Source of the DNA: SpSt-501 sp963700055
GTDB taxonomy: Bacteria; Desulfobacterota; Desulfobacteria; Desulfobacterales; SpSt-501
Assembly (NCBI GenBank): GCA_963700055.1
Contig: CAVOWH010000024.1
Coordinates: forward strand, 310,001-374,000
Length of the DNA stretch: 64,000 nucleotides
Direction: 5' to 3'
Below are positions 25,654 through 34,297 of the stretch, piece by piece. Under the pieces are notes generated by a model, which was not told the origin of the DNA, ran no database searches, and saw only the letters and a program-made list of their open reading frames with translations. The number at the start of each line of letters is the position of its first letter. Positions within the stretch are counted from its first letter, which is position 1. Both the position numbers and the translations under genes were made by a program.

Positions 25654-26301
25654 ATGAAACGCGTCGTCGTCATCGGGCTGGGGATCTTCGGCTCCCAGCT
25701 GGCCCGGCAGCTTTACGACAAGGGAATCGAGGTCGTTGCGGTCGACAAGAACAAGGACGTCGTCCAGAGAATCAGGGACCACAGCACCAAGGCGGTGCTG
25801 GCCGACGCCACGGACAAGGAGGTGCTCGAATCCATCGGCATCGCTGCGGAGGACACCGTGGTCATCTCCTTCGGGGAGGATCTCTCCGCCAGCACCCTGC
25901 TGACGCTTTACCTGAAGGAAATGAAGGTCAGGGAAATCATAGTCAAGGTGCCGAACGAGGACTACAAGCGCATCCTGCTGAAGGTGGGCGCCAGCGAAGC
26001 CATCATTCCCGAGCGCGAAATGGCCAACAAAGTGGCTCGAAGCATCATTTCCCCGAACGTGCTGGAGTATCTGCCGATTTCAGAGGACTACACCATCTGC
26101 GAGCTGGCTCCTCCCACGACCTTCATCGGGAAAACCCTCGCCGAACTCGACCTGCGCAAACGCTACCACCTGCAGGTGATCGCCATCCGCGACGTGCTTT
26201 CGGAAAGCCTGCAGCTGGTGCCCCGCGCCAATTCGATCATCAAGGACAGCGACGTGCTGGTGATCATCGGCCGGGAGGAGGACATCCAGAAGGTCAAATA
26301 A
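25654..26301 (+). CDS. trkA: TrkA/KtrA-type RCK regulatory subunit
   Basis: A 215-residue cytoplasmic gating ring subunit. RCK-N (residues 1-125) has the dinucleotide motif VIGLGIFGSQLA and an acidic VDKNKD after the second strand; RCK-C (about 135-215) follows. The single-copy N+C architecture is that of KtrA rather than the duplicated enterobacterial TrkA. AAGGAGG precedes the ATG. It gates TrkH in response to ATP, NADH or, for the RCK-C domain in some bacteria, c-di-AMP, which would fit the upstream riboswitch. Confidence 0.94.
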   Translation: MKRVVVIGLGIFGSQLARQLYDKGIEVVAVDKNKDVVQRIRDHSTKAVLADATDKEVLESIGIAAEDTVVISFGEDLSASTLLTLYLKEMKVREIIVKVPNEDYKRILLKVGASEAIIPEREMANKVARSIISPNVLEYLPISEDYTICELAPPTTFIGKTLAELDLRKRYHLQVIAIRDVLSESLQLVPRANSIIKDSDVLVIIGREEDIQKVK

Positions 26302-26343
26302 GATGGCTTCGTAAGGAGGCCAATTTCGGCGTTGCGCTTCATC
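26302..26343 (-). repeat. Dispersed repeat, inverted copy D
   Basis: In minus orientation it reads GATGAAGCGCAACGCCGAAA, then TTGGCC and, after a short gap, TTACGAAGCCATC. The same 3' flank is present in the 59.0-kb copy. It starts one base after the trkA stop, so it sits between convergent genes. Confidence 0.8.
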
Positions 26344-26370
26344 TCGTTGTCACGGCGGCGTACGAGAGTA

Positions 26371-27186
26371 TCAGGGGTAATGAGCGCAGAACCAGTCGAT
26401 GAGCCTGCGGGCGATGCTGATGGGCGGCGGGACTTCCGGCAGCCGGTCGGCGCCGAACCAGCCGGCATCGGTGATCTCCGCCGGATTGACCCGGATCTCG
26501 CCGGCCGCATGCTCCGCGGTGAAAGCCACCATGAGCGAGTCCGGAAACGGCCAGGGCTGGCTGCCGAAGTAGCGGATGTTCCGGACCTGCACGCCGGCTT
26601 CCTCGAACACCTCGCGCTGCACGCATTGCTCCAGAGTCTCCCCGGGCTCCACGAAGCCGGCCAGCACGCTGTAGAATTTGGCCGGAAAGCGCGCGGCGTG
26701 TGCCAGCAGCAGCTGCCGCCCCTTGACCACCGCCACGATGATGGCCGGCGACACCCGCGGGTGGTTCATCAGTCCGCAGGCCGGGCAGCGCTTGGCCCGC
26801 TCGCCTGGATGGTCCGCGGTCGCCGCCCCGCAGCGGCCGCAGAAGCAGTGGTTGCGGTGCCAGTGCACCAGCTGGCCGGCGCGGCCCGCCACCCAGATCA
26901 ATTCCTCCTCCACCCGGCCGAACAGTTCTCTCAATCCTCTCCAGGTGAATCCGTCCGGGACCGGCATGTCCGGCGGAAAGCACACGGCCCAGCAGGAAGC
27001 CCCGTTCCATTCGCCGAAATAGTGCCGCCAGCTCGGGCTGAAGCTGAGCGCCGCCAGGTCTTCCATGGCGGGAATCAAGGCCGACCCCGCTTGCAGTTTC
27101 ACCAGGATCTTGCTCGAATCGAACCCAAAACACAGTGCCCGGGAAGGCGGCTCAATGAATGCTTGGTGCTCTGAAACAAACGGCAT
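26371..27186 (-). CDS. nudC: NADH pyrophosphatase NudC (NUDIX)
   Basis: A 271-residue protein with the NudC layout: N-terminal domain, zinc ribbon (CFCGRCGAA and CPACGLMNHP), then a NUDIX domain with GFVEPGETLEQCVQREVFEE. The family-specific SQPWPFPDSLM motif, which specifies NAD(H) or NAD-capped RNA over other substrates, is present. It cleaves NADH to NMNH and AMP or removes NAD caps from RNA. A nicotinate phosphoribosyltransferase lies 3 kb away, giving this region two NAD-metabolism genes. Confidence 0.95.
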   Translation of the reverse strand: MPFVSEHQAFIEPPSRALCFGFDSSKILVKLQAGSALIPAMEDLAALSFSPSWRHYFGEWNGASCWAVCFPPDMPVPDGFTWRGLRELFGRVEEELIWVAGRAGQLVHWHRNHCFCGRCGAATADHPGERAKRCPACGLMNHPRVSPAIIVAVVKGRQLLLAHAARFPAKFYSVLAGFVEPGETLEQCVQREVFEEAGVQVRNIRYFGSQPWPFPDSLMVAFTAEHAAGEIRVNPAEITDAGWFGADRLPEVPPPISIARRLIDWFCAHYP

Positions 27187-27222
27187 TCCACTTTTCCTTG
27201 ACGAACCCCGAAGCGGCTCGGG

Positions 27223-28476
27223 TCAGGGGCGGCTCACCCGGAACGGCGCAGGGTCGATGTGGGGTGTCTGCCCGCAGATCATCTCCTGCACCAGCTTGCC
27301 CGTCGCCGGCGCCGCGGTGACCCCCAGCATGCCGTGGCCGGTCGCTATCCAAAGATTGCGAAAGCCGGGGGCCGGGCCGATCAGCGGCAGATCGTCGCTG
27401 GTCATGGGCCGCAGTCCCGTCCACTCCTCGACCACGGCACTCCCCACAGGCTCCTTTAGATAGGCGGCCGCGGCCGCGGTCAACGCCACGAAGCGCCGGG
27501 GGTCCGGCGGGGCGTCAAAACCCGAGAACTCCATGGTCCCGCCGAGGCGGTAGCCGCTCGGCCAAGGGGTTGCCACGACCCGCCGCTCCGAAAAACTGCA
27601 GGGCATACGGGGGCACACCGCGGGTCGCGTCATGGTGATGCTGTAGCCCTTGCCCGGCTGCAGCGGCAGCCGCAACTTAAGCGGGGCCGCCACGGGCGCC
27701 GACCAGGCCCCTGCGGCCACCACCACCTCGCGGGCTGCGAATTCTCCGCGGTTCGTCACGGCCGCTGGCACCTGGTCCCCTCCACAGCGAAAACGCTCCA
27801 GGCGGCAGTGCTCCTCGATCGTCACCCCGGATCGGATCAGAAATTGTTTCCAGGACTCAAGCAGCCGGTCCGGCCGCAGGTGGCTGTCGGTGCGATGATA
27901 CCAGGCTCCGAAGACATCTTCGCGCAGCGCCGGCTCGACCTCCCGCAGGGCCTTTCCTACGAGGGGTTCGGCGGCATGGCCGAAAGCGCGCAGGCTCTCG
28001 TTCTTCGCTTCGTAGGCCTGCATCGCCTTCTCGGTCCGGCAAGCGATGAGGACGCCGCGCCGTTCGTACTCCCCCTCCAGCCCATGGTCCCGAAAGAGTT
28101 CCTGAAACAGCGCATCCGAACTGCCAAGGAGTGCCTCCCGCGCGCGAACTGCGCGCCGCACCTGCGCTTCCCGGCACATTCCGGCAAATCGGAGCAGCCA
28201 TCGCAGCAGGCCGACGTCAAGCGCCGGCCTCACGTAAAGAGGCGACGACTTCCGCAGTAAGCCGAAAATCTCCTTTTGTATGACCCCGGGCGCGCACAGC
28301 GGCAGCAGATAGCTGACGACGACCAACCCGCAGTTGCCGTTCGAAGCCCCGGCACCGATCCGTTCCTGCTCGATCAGGCGCACCGTGCGGCCGGCCTTCA
28401 CCAGGTAGTGGGCGCAGGCCAAGCCGATCACTCCGCCGCCGACGATCAAAACATCGCTCTCGTTTGATCGGGCCAT
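27223..28476 (-). CDS. FAD-dependent D-amino-acid dehydrogenase-like oxidoreductase (DadA family)
   Basis: A 417-residue flavoprotein of the DAO fold. The start is the ATG at 28476 (MARSNESD), with AGAGGA upstream. The FAD-binding motif VLIVGGGVIGLACAHYLVKAG is at the N-terminus, the helix-associated ATGHGMLGVTAAPATGKL near the C-terminus, and EEWTGLRPMTSDDLPLIGP in between, all as in DadA-type enzymes that pass electrons to quinone. The substrate is probably a D-amino acid or other secondary amine such as a D-proline derivative; that is not resolved by sequence. It ends 36 bp from nudC on the same strand. Confidence 0.87.
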   Translation of the reverse strand: MARSNESDVLIVGGGVIGLACAHYLVKAGRTVRLIEQERIGAGASNGNCGLVVVSYLLPLCAPGVIQKEIFGLLRKSSPLYVRPALDVGLLRWLLRFAGMCREAQVRRAVRAREALLGSSDALFQELFRDHGLEGEYERRGVLIACRTEKAMQAYEAKNESLRAFGHAAEPLVGKALREVEPALREDVFGAWYHRTDSHLRPDRLLESWKQFLIRSGVTIEEHCRLERFRCGGDQVPAAVTNRGEFAAREVVVAAGAWSAPVAAPLKLRLPLQPGKGYSITMTRPAVCPRMPCSFSERRVVATPWPSGYRLGGTMEFSGFDAPPDPRRFVALTAAAAAYLKEPVGSAVVEEWTGLRPMTSDDLPLIGPAPGFRNLWIATGHGMLGVTAAPATGKLVQEMICGQTPHIDPAPFRVSRP

Positions 28477-28703
28477 ATGCGAACCCGTTCCTCTCGGTTC
28501 AAGCACCCGAAGCCCAGCGCGCAGGTCTTCCATGGTATTGGATGGCAGAGTTCCAAACACGGGGTTTCAATTGCCTTGCGCCGTGCACCCTGCCCCTATC
28601 GCCTGCACTTTAATTTGACAGCGCCTTGCCTTTTTGCCATACGTTGCCCTCGCGAGTCACGCAATTTATTTAGGCGGAAACCGCCCGACCAAGGAGCCTT
28701 GTC

Positions 28704-29237
28704 ATGATTCTGGCATTTGCCGGTAAGACACCGAAAATCGGCCATAACGTCTTCATCGCGCCGACGGCGGTCGTCATCGGCGATGTGGAGATCGGCGACG
28801 GCGCCAGCGTCTGGTACGGAGCGGTGCTGCGCGGTGACATGGAAGCCATCCGCATCGGAGCCGACACCAACATCCAGGACAATAGCACCGTGCACACCGA
28901 CCGCGGCCACCCCACCGTGATCGGGGCCAGGGTCACCGTCGGCCACCATGCCGTCATCCACGGCTGCACCATCGACGATCATTGCCTGATCGGTATCGGC
29001 GCGCTGGTTCTGAGCGGCGCCGCGATCGGCAGGGGCTCGGTGGTGGCGGCGGGGGCCGTCGTCAGGGAGGGCCAGATCGTCGCTTCGGGCACGCTGGTGG
29101 CGGGCATACCGGCCGCGGTCAAGCGCCGCCTGGCCGAAGATGAGCAGCGCCGCCTGCACCAGCCGACCGAGACTTACAAGGAACTCGCCCGGGCGCATCG
29201 CGCCCTGATCGAACCGTTTGCGCGCAGCAGGGGATGA
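28704..29237 (+). CDS. Gamma-class carbonic anhydrase-like protein
   Basis: A 177-residue left-handed beta-helix protein with regular hexapeptide repeats (IGDVEIGDGASVWYGAV onward). The three zinc-ligand histidines are placed as in gamma carbonic anhydrases: H in VHTDRGH and two in VTVGHHAVIHGC. It may hydrate carbon dioxide, though many YrdA-like members show no activity. AAGGAG precedes the ATG. The next gene begins 3 bp after its stop, so they are co-translated. Confidence 0.93.
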   Translation: MILAFAGKTPKIGHNVFIAPTAVVIGDVEIGDGASVWYGAVLRGDMEAIRIGADTNIQDNSTVHTDRGHPTVIGARVTVGHHAVIHGCTIDDHCLIGIGALVLSGAAIGRGSVVAAGAVVREGQIVASGTLVAGIPAAVKRRLAEDEQRRLHQPTETYKELARAHRALIEPFARSRG

Positions 29238-29240
29238 CCC

Positions 29241-29804
29241 ATGTTGGACCCCAGCACTCTCATGACCGGCCTTCTGATCTTCCTCGCCCGGATCTGCGAC
29301 GTTTCGCTCGGCACGGTGCGAACCATCGTCACCGTACAGGGCCGAGGCGTGGTCGCCTTCTTTCTCGCCATCTTCGAAATCCTGATCTGGATCACGGTCA
29401 TCAGCACCGTGGTGCAGAAGGTGGCCACGCAGCCGATCCTGGCCCTGTTCTACGCCTTGGGCTTCGCCACCGGCAATCTGGTGGGCATCGCCGTCGAGCG
29501 CAAGATTGCCCTCGGGTTCATGATCCTGCGAGTGTTCACCCGCACGGCCGGCAAGGCATTGACCGAACGGTTGAGGGAGATGGGGCAAGCGGTGACGGTG
29601 TTCCAGGGTGAAGGCATGCGCGGGCCGGTGGATGAGCTCTACATTGCCTGCCGGCGTCGTGACTTGAATCGGATTCTGTCCATCGTGAACCAAGAGGATT
29701 CGGAGTCCTTCTACATCACGGAGATGGCCCGCGACGTGTGCCGGACGATCCGCCCGCTGTCGACCGAATGCAGCGGCTGGCGATCCGTGTTCAAGCGCAA
29801 ATGA
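29241..29804 (+). CDS. UPF0316/DUF2179-family membrane protein
   Basis: A 187-residue protein with three N-terminal membrane segments (LLIFLARICDVSLGTVRTI, AFFLAIFEILIWITVIS, ILALFYALGFATGNLVGI) and a cytoplasmic C-terminal domain of about 80 residues containing DELYIACRRRDLNRIL and SFYITEMARD. That is the usual build of UPF0316/YebE-like proteins. The function is unknown. It follows the carbonic-anhydrase-like gene by 3 bp. Confidence 0.87.
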   Translation: MLDPSTLMTGLLIFLARICDVSLGTVRTIVTVQGRGVVAFFLAIFEILIWITVISTVVQKVATQPILALFYALGFATGNLVGIAVERKIALGFMILRVFTRTAGKALTERLREMGQAVTVFQGEGMRGPVDELYIACRRRDLNRILSIVNQEDSESFYITEMARDVCRTIRPLSTECSGWRSVFKRK

Positions 29805-29838
29805 ACCCCCGGCGCCGTTCGCCGGGGGGGGGTGTTCA
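29802..29838. terminator. GC-rich hairpin between convergent genes
   Basis: CCCCCGGCG, CCGTT loop, CGCCGGGGG, flanked by TGAAC and TGTTCA that extend the stem. It starts at the UPF0316 stop codon and lies ahead of the convergent nicotinate phosphoribosyltransferase stop. No long T-run follows, so it is a probable but not ideal bidirectional terminator. Confidence 0.55.
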
Positions 29839-29873
29839 TGAAGGGCCTTCCACGGCGTGCGCCCTGTAACCGA

Positions 29874-31442
29874 TCATCGCTGGGCTTGGCCCGGCAGGCC
29901 TCCCCGCATGGCAGCGATCAGCCTCTGCTTGATCTGCCACATCTTCTCGCTAAGCGACACATGATAGATATGCGGGTTCATCAGCCGTTTAACGCCCGGA
30001 TCGAGACGCTCCATGTCGGACTGGCGGAGCGCGCGGATCTGCGCGATGGTCGGGCTCTGACAGACCGTCCGCCCCTCCCGTAAAACGTCGATGAGCAGCG
30101 CTTCGGTCTCGAGCAGATCCTTCGGAATCAGGGTGCGCTTGAGGCTTCCCTCGGTCATGTGCCTGAGCACGATCTTGGGCAGATCGGACGGCACCTCGTC
30201 CTTGGCGCTCAGCAGGTCGGCGGTCGCCTTTCCGCGGCGGTCGTACAAGCGCCAGGCGCGCTTGTCGCCGGGGTTGGGGATTTTTGAGGGCGAATCCGAC
30301 AGTTTCATGGCCGGCACCCACCGGGAGTCCCGCCGCAGGGCCACCAGCTTGTACACCCCGTTCAGCGCCGAGTCCCCCGCCGAGGTCACCAAGCGGGTGC
30401 CGACCCCGTAGGCCAGACGCCGGATGAGGTGATCGGCATCCAGCCCGTTGCGCGCCGCTTCCTGGCCGATCTGGGTGAGGATTTGCCAGATGCTGAGTTC
30501 GTCCAGCTCGTTGGATAGCACGATCGTGGCATCGGGAAAGCCGGCCTCGTCCAGCATCCGCGCCGCTCGAATGCTGAGGTGAGCGAGGTCGCCCGAATCC
30601 AAGCGGATTCCGATGGGTCGATGCCCTTTGCGTTGCAACTCCTCGAACACCTGGATGGCGTTGGGAATGCCGCTGCCCAGGGTATCGATGGTGTCCACCA
30701 GCAGAATGCAATCATCCGGATAGGTCTCGGCAAACGCCCGAAACGCGTCCAGCTCGGTCATCCCCAGCGCCAGAAACGCCTGTACCATGCTGTGAGCGTG
30801 GGTGCCCTTGGGCGCCAGCCCCAGCGCATGGGAGATGCCCACGTTGGAGCTGAAATCCGCCCCGCCGATCAACGCCGCCCGCGCTCCCGCGTTGACTCCT
30901 TTGCCGTGGCCGCGGCGCGCGCCGAACTCGATGATCAACTGGCCGCGGCCGCTCTCGCGAATGCGCGCGGCCTTGGTGGCGATCAGGGTCTGATAGTTGA
31001 GGTGGTTGAGCAGCGAGGTTTCCAGGATCTGGCCCGCCGCCAGCGGTCCCGTGACGACCGCCAGCGGCACGTTCGGATGAACCACCCGCCCTTCCGGGAT
31101 CGCCCGCATGGAAAGGCCGTCAAAGTTGCCGTTTTTTTCGAGCCATGCGATGAAATCGGCGCTGAAAACAGGGCTGCCGGTGCGCCCGGTCTGAGACCGC
31201 AGGCAGGCCAGCTCCGCCGGACGGAAGCGCGCCGCCTGCATCCAGTCCAGCAGCCACTCCAGGCCGGCGTTGATGCAATAACCGGCCTTATGGGCGCCGT
31301 AGTCCGGATAGCCCCGGAAGAAATAGTCGAACTGCGCGGGTGTTTCATGCAGGCCCAAACGGAAATACATCTGGGCCATGGTGAACTGGTATTCGTCGGT
31401 GAAGAGAATGCCTTCGGCCAACTGCTGCTGTGCGGTCTTCAT
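29874..31442 (-). CDS. pncB: Nicotinate phosphoribosyltransferase
   Basis: A 522-residue enzyme joining nicotinate to PRPP in NAD salvage. Conserved stretches are FTDEYQFTMAQMYF, FSADFIAWLEKNG, EFGARRGHGKGVNAGARAAL and SGDLAHLSIRAARMLDEAG. It is longer than the E. coli enzyme (about 400), as in the alternative PncB group. With nudC nearby it suggests recycling of NAD breakdown products. The ATG at 31442 is followed upstream by the mlaA terminator, so the gene has its own promoter, which was not identified. Confidence 0.94.
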   Translation of the reverse strand: MKTAQQQLAEGILFTDEYQFTMAQMYFRLGLHETPAQFDYFFRGYPDYGAHKAGYCINAGLEWLLDWMQAARFRPAELACLRSQTGRTGSPVFSADFIAWLEKNGNFDGLSMRAIPEGRVVHPNVPLAVVTGPLAAGQILETSLLNHLNYQTLIATKAARIRESGRGQLIIEFGARRGHGKGVNAGARAALIGGADFSSNVGISHALGLAPKGTHAHSMVQAFLALGMTELDAFRAFAETYPDDCILLVDTIDTLGSGIPNAIQVFEELQRKGHRPIGIRLDSGDLAHLSIRAARMLDEAGFPDATIVLSNELDELSIWQILTQIGQEAARNGLDADHLIRRLAYGVGTRLVTSAGDSALNGVYKLVALRRDSRWVPAMKLSDSPSKIPNPGDKRAWRLYDRRGKATADLLSAKDEVPSDLPKIVLRHMTEGSLKRTLIPKDLLETEALLIDVLREGRTVCQSPTIAQIRALRQSDMERLDPGVKRLMNPHIYHVSLSEKMWQIKQRLIAAMRGGLPGQAQR

Positions 31443-31480
31443 GGCCGTTATTTATCGAAGCGGACCGGAGAATTCAACTA

Positions 31481-31510
31481 AATAAAAGGCCGCGCCGGCG
31501 GCCTTTTATT
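31481..31510 (-). terminator. Intrinsic terminator downstream of mlaA
   Basis: Perfect 13-bp arms, AATAAAAGGCCGC and its complement, around a GCCG loop. In minus orientation the stem runs into TTTTATTTAG. It overlaps the last bases of the mlaA coding sequence (the stop at 31506-31508 is within the arm). Confidence 0.85.
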
Positions 31511-32282
31511 CGGCGATCAATTTGTTTCGATTCTGGATGTAGCCATTGCGGACGGCCACGTAGGGGTCCAGGGACGCCTTTTTGATGGCCTCATAGTCTC
31601 CGATACGGAAGCTGGTGTCGTTGACGGCCTCTCCGCCCCGTAGGGAAAGCGACAAGGTGAGATTGGCATACCAGAACAGGGGGTCCGTGACCGCGTCGGG
31701 AAGTTTACCCAGAGCATCGCGAACGGTGGACGGACCGAAAAAGGGCAGGGTCACATACGAACTCTCCTCCCAGCCCCATACGGCGAACGTCTGGCCCATA
31801 TCCTCCGGGCTTTTGATCAGGCCGGGATAGGCGGCCGATACGTCGGCCATGCCTAAAAATCCCACCGTCGTGTTGAGGAAAAACGAGGCGAACTCGTCCC
31901 CTCCTTTTTCCCACTTGCCCTGCAGCAGGCAGTTGACGAGGCGCACCGGGAAACGGATGTTGCGCAGCATGTTTCGAAAAATCGTGCGGAACTCCCATGG
32001 AATGACCGCCTTCTCCAGCTTGGCGGCAGGCTCCAGGACATAGAGTATCAGGAAATCGTTCAATAGATACATATCGCGGTTGAACGGTTCGATCGGGTCA
32101 GCGACGGTCACCCCCTTCGCATCGTCCGCGTACTCATCCTCGTAGTCGTCCTCTTCGGAGGCGTTGACCGCCGGCGGCTCCTTCCGTTCCGCGCCGGCTG
32201 AATCGGCGGCAAGTGCAAACAGGGGCAGGAACAGGAGGCCGGCGGCACATGCGGCAACAACGAAACGAATTCCTCTGCGCAT
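31506..32282 (-). CDS. mlaA: MlaA/VacJ-family phospholipid transport protein
   Basis: A 258-residue protein of the MlaA family, which extracts phospholipid from the outer leaflet of the outer membrane. Motifs: ADPIEPFNRDMYLLNDFL, the amphipathic helix region IFRNMLRNIRFPVRLVNCLLQGK, and GFLGMADVSAAY followed by PEDMGQTFAVWGW. A signal peptide is present, but no lipobox cysteine is seen at the cleavage region (LFALAADSAG), whereas E. coli MlaA is a lipoprotein. A very acidic linker (EEDDYEDEYADD) precedes the domain. It is probably co-transcribed with the duplicated periplasmic protein gene 15 bp upstream. No mlaBCDEF genes are in view. Confidence 0.92.
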   Translation of the reverse strand: MRRGIRFVVAACAAGLLFLPLFALAADSAGAERKEPPAVNASEEDDYEDEYADDAKGVTVADPIEPFNRDMYLLNDFLILYVLEPAAKLEKAVIPWEFRTIFRNMLRNIRFPVRLVNCLLQGKWEKGGDEFASFFLNTTVGFLGMADVSAAYPGLIKSPEDMGQTFAVWGWEESSYVTLPFFGPSTVRDALGKLPDAVTDPLFWYANLTLSLSLRGGEAVNDTSFRIGDYEAIKKASLDPYVAVRNGYIQNRNKLIAE

Positions 32283-32297
32283 CCAGAATTAGCTCCT

Positions 32298-32885
32298 TCA
32301 CTTTCGCTTTTCGATATTGATGGCGATCGCCTCAGTGACCCTTAGAACGACCTCTTCTCCTCTCCGGAAGCGCTCCAGGTTTTTGAAGCTCTTGTCGACC
32401 ACGACGATCCGCCGGCCGCCACTTGGGTCTTTCACCGTCACCTGGCTCGCCTTGGCGTCGATGGACTCGACGACCGCGCTCAGCTCAAACGTTTCGGCTA
32501 GGAGGACGCCGATCTTTGCGCCCTTCGGCGCGACGGAGACCATGCGAGCCTCAGCGGGACTTTGGGGCGCCCTGGCGGCACGGATGAAGATCGCCACGGA
32601 TTCGACGAAAGCGGCCAAAACCAGGTCGCCCTTTTTCAACTGGTCAAAATTTTTTACCGCCTTGTCCGCTTTGAGGATGATGGTCCTGTCCTGGATTCCT
32701 TTCAAGGTCAATAAACGCCTTTTATGGTCGATGGCCTCCAGGGTGGCCTTCACCTCGAGTACGTCGGTCACCACGACCCCCGGCTTGGAGGTTTCCCTTT
32801 CGGCCCCCGGCGACAGCCCGCCGGCCTGCACCGCTCCCGCGCCAACCCCAAATATAATGGCTACCGCCAGCAGGATTCGTTTCAT
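32298..32885 (-). CDS. Periplasmic protein with two copies of a small beta domain
   Basis: A 195-residue protein starting at the ATG at 32885 (MKRILLAVAIIF), with a signal peptide ending near AVQAGG. The mature part is two related units of about 60 residues: VLEVKATLEAIDHKRRLLTL leading to KAVKNFDQLKKGDLVLAAFV, and FELSAVVESIDAKASQVTVK leading to KSFKNLERFRRGEEVVLRVT. Similar single units (EAID...VTL...VKNFDQ...GD) are common in secreted proteins of unknown function. The gene is 15 bp upstream of mlaA, so an envelope role is likely; nothing more specific can be said. Confidence 0.75.
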   Translation of the reverse strand: MKRILLAVAIIFGVGAGAVQAGGLSPGAERETSKPGVVVTDVLEVKATLEAIDHKRRLLTLKGIQDRTIILKADKAVKNFDQLKKGDLVLAAFVESVAIFIRAARAPQSPAEARMVSVAPKGAKIGVLLAETFELSAVVESIDAKASQVTVKDPSGGRRIVVVDKSFKNLERFRRGEEVVLRVTEAIAINIEKRK

Positions 32886-33051
32886 CAAACTCCCCCAGCC
32901 CATGGATAAAATCGCAAACCGGCCGATGCCCGATGGAATAAAAGTGTGAATAAAACGATTACCTAAAAAAAGCCAGAGAATTCTGGGTATTATTTCATTT
33001 CGCCGACCGGAGAATTTCGTTGCCGCGAGATCGGCCGGTGGCGGAGAAGGA

Positions 33052-33101
33052 AAATGGCGGGGACGACGAGGCTCGAACTCGCGACCTCCGACGTGACAGG
33101 C
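33052..33101. repeat. 50-bp att-like duplication of the tRNA-Asp 3' part (distal copy)
   Basis: A perfect copy of 34427-34476, covering tRNA-Asp from the anticodon region to the CCA end in the minus sense plus three more bases. The sequence then diverges completely. This is the scar expected on the far side of an element that integrated into the tRNA gene. A short open frame over it (33054-33365) is a by-product and not a gene. Confidence 0.85.
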
Positions 33102-33301
33102 AGCCCCAAAGCGCATTCCACCTGCATTTTCAACCATTTTCAACCATCGAACGCCGCCCTCATCCGTCAAAAGCCGTCTAAAAAGCCGTCAGCCATCTCC
33201 AAAAAAGTTGGCAGTGCTCACGTAATCCTGGCATCGCGGAGAAAGTGTGTGAACAGCCGCCTTGGACAAAAACATTCGCAGACGGAAATGGACTCGGAAC
33301 C

Positions 33302-33649
33302 TCAGAATCCTTCCTTGCGAAGCAGATCCTTGAGCAAGGGCACAAGAGGGGGCAAATCGTTTTGAAGGGTCTCCCAGACAATTTTCTCATTGATCCCGAA
33401 ATACTCATGCGCCAGCACGTTCCTCATATCCCGCATATCCTGCCAGGGGATTCCGGGGTGGTCCGCAGAAAGGTCTTCGGGTAAATGAGCCGCCGCCTCG
33501 CCGATAATCTCGAAGTTGCGCACAACGGCGTCAACGGTCTTGGTGTCCGACCGAAAGCCCTCAAAATCCAGGTTTCTGGTGTACTCCAAAATCCGGTCGA
33601 TGGAAGCCAGAATATCCTTTATCCTGAGATCCCATTTTCTATGCGGCAT
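33302..33649 (-). CDS. hepT: HepT-like toxin of a HepT/MNT system (DUF86)
   Basis: A 115-residue helical protein with the HepT RX4HXY motif in RNVLAHEYFG. HepT toxins are HEPN-fold ribonucleases that are silenced when the partner nucleotidyltransferase adds AMP units to the tyrosine of this motif. It overlaps the mntA-like gene by 11 bp, the standard arrangement. It lies within the tRNA-Asp-flanked island. Confidence 0.92.
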   Translation of the reverse strand: MPHRKWDLRIKDILASIDRILEYTRNLDFEGFRSDTKTVDAVVRNFEIIGEAAAHLPEDLSADHPGIPWQDMRDMRNVLAHEYFGINEKIVWETLQNDLPPLVPLLKDLLRKEGF

Positions 33650-33935
33650 GAACGGCTTCTTTCAGAATGTCCTCGCGAAGCTCTTTGTGCAGCGAGTCGG
33701 GAGTAGCCAAGTCCACTTCGCAACCCAGGATATGACTCAACTCCCGGCGCAGCCTGACGAACTGAAACAGCCCGACATGGGCATCGGGTTCGTATTCCAC
33801 CAGGATGTCGACATCGCTGTCTTTTTTACCCTCCCCACGGGCAACCGAGCCAAAGATGGAGAGGCGTCTGACTGAGAATCGACGCATGACGCCCCGATTG
33901 CTTTGCAGCAAAGCTATAACCTGTCCTCGTTCCAT
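33639..33935 (-). CDS. mntA: MntA-like minimal nucleotidyltransferase antitoxin
   Basis: A 98-residue minimal nucleotidyltransferase with GSX10DXD: FGSVARGEGKKDSDVDILVEY. A third acidic residue in CEVDLAT completes the metal site. The partner is the HepT-like toxin; MntA-type antitoxins inactivate it by AMPylation. The ATG at 33935 is preceded by AATATGGAAC, a weak binding site. Confidence 0.92.
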   Translation of the reverse strand: MERGQVIALLQSNRGVMRRFSVRRLSIFGSVARGEGKKDSDVDILVEYEPDAHVGLFQFVRLRRELSHILGCEVDLATPDSLHKELREDILKEAVHAA

Positions 33936-34297
33936 ATTGAAAACTTAGCACAGCCGCCCATCGCTTTCAAGGTTAGGATCCGGCTCAAGCACATGTTCAG
34001 ACACACGGGCACCCAAATAATTTATTCGCCCCTCGCCTGAAGAAATAAAATTCAGGAAAGTGTGTGTGAACGGCTCCCTGGTACTGTTTTAGACAACGTT
34101 GTTCCGCGTTTCAGTCGTAGTGTAATAATAATAAATACATAATGTTATGTCTTTATCAGGTGTGTATTGGAAAGCGTTCAGTTGGGGCAGCGCAGAGTCA
34201 GTGAACACACCGATACGCTGCTTGTTTCGCTCCTGTAGACGCGGAGCGTTAAAATATGCGCCGGGGGCTGGCGACGGTCCCCGGCTGACCATCGAGG

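Noticed and set aside
24276..26402. A 708-codon plus-strand open frame across trkH and trkA
   Set aside because: It runs out of frame through two well-supported genes with dense TrkH and RCK motifs; long out-of-frame openings are expected at this GC content.
33054..33365. A 103-codon open frame starting in the tRNA-Asp duplication
   Set aside because: Its first residues are translated tRNA sequence and the rest has no recognisable feature; it is a by-product of the att duplication.
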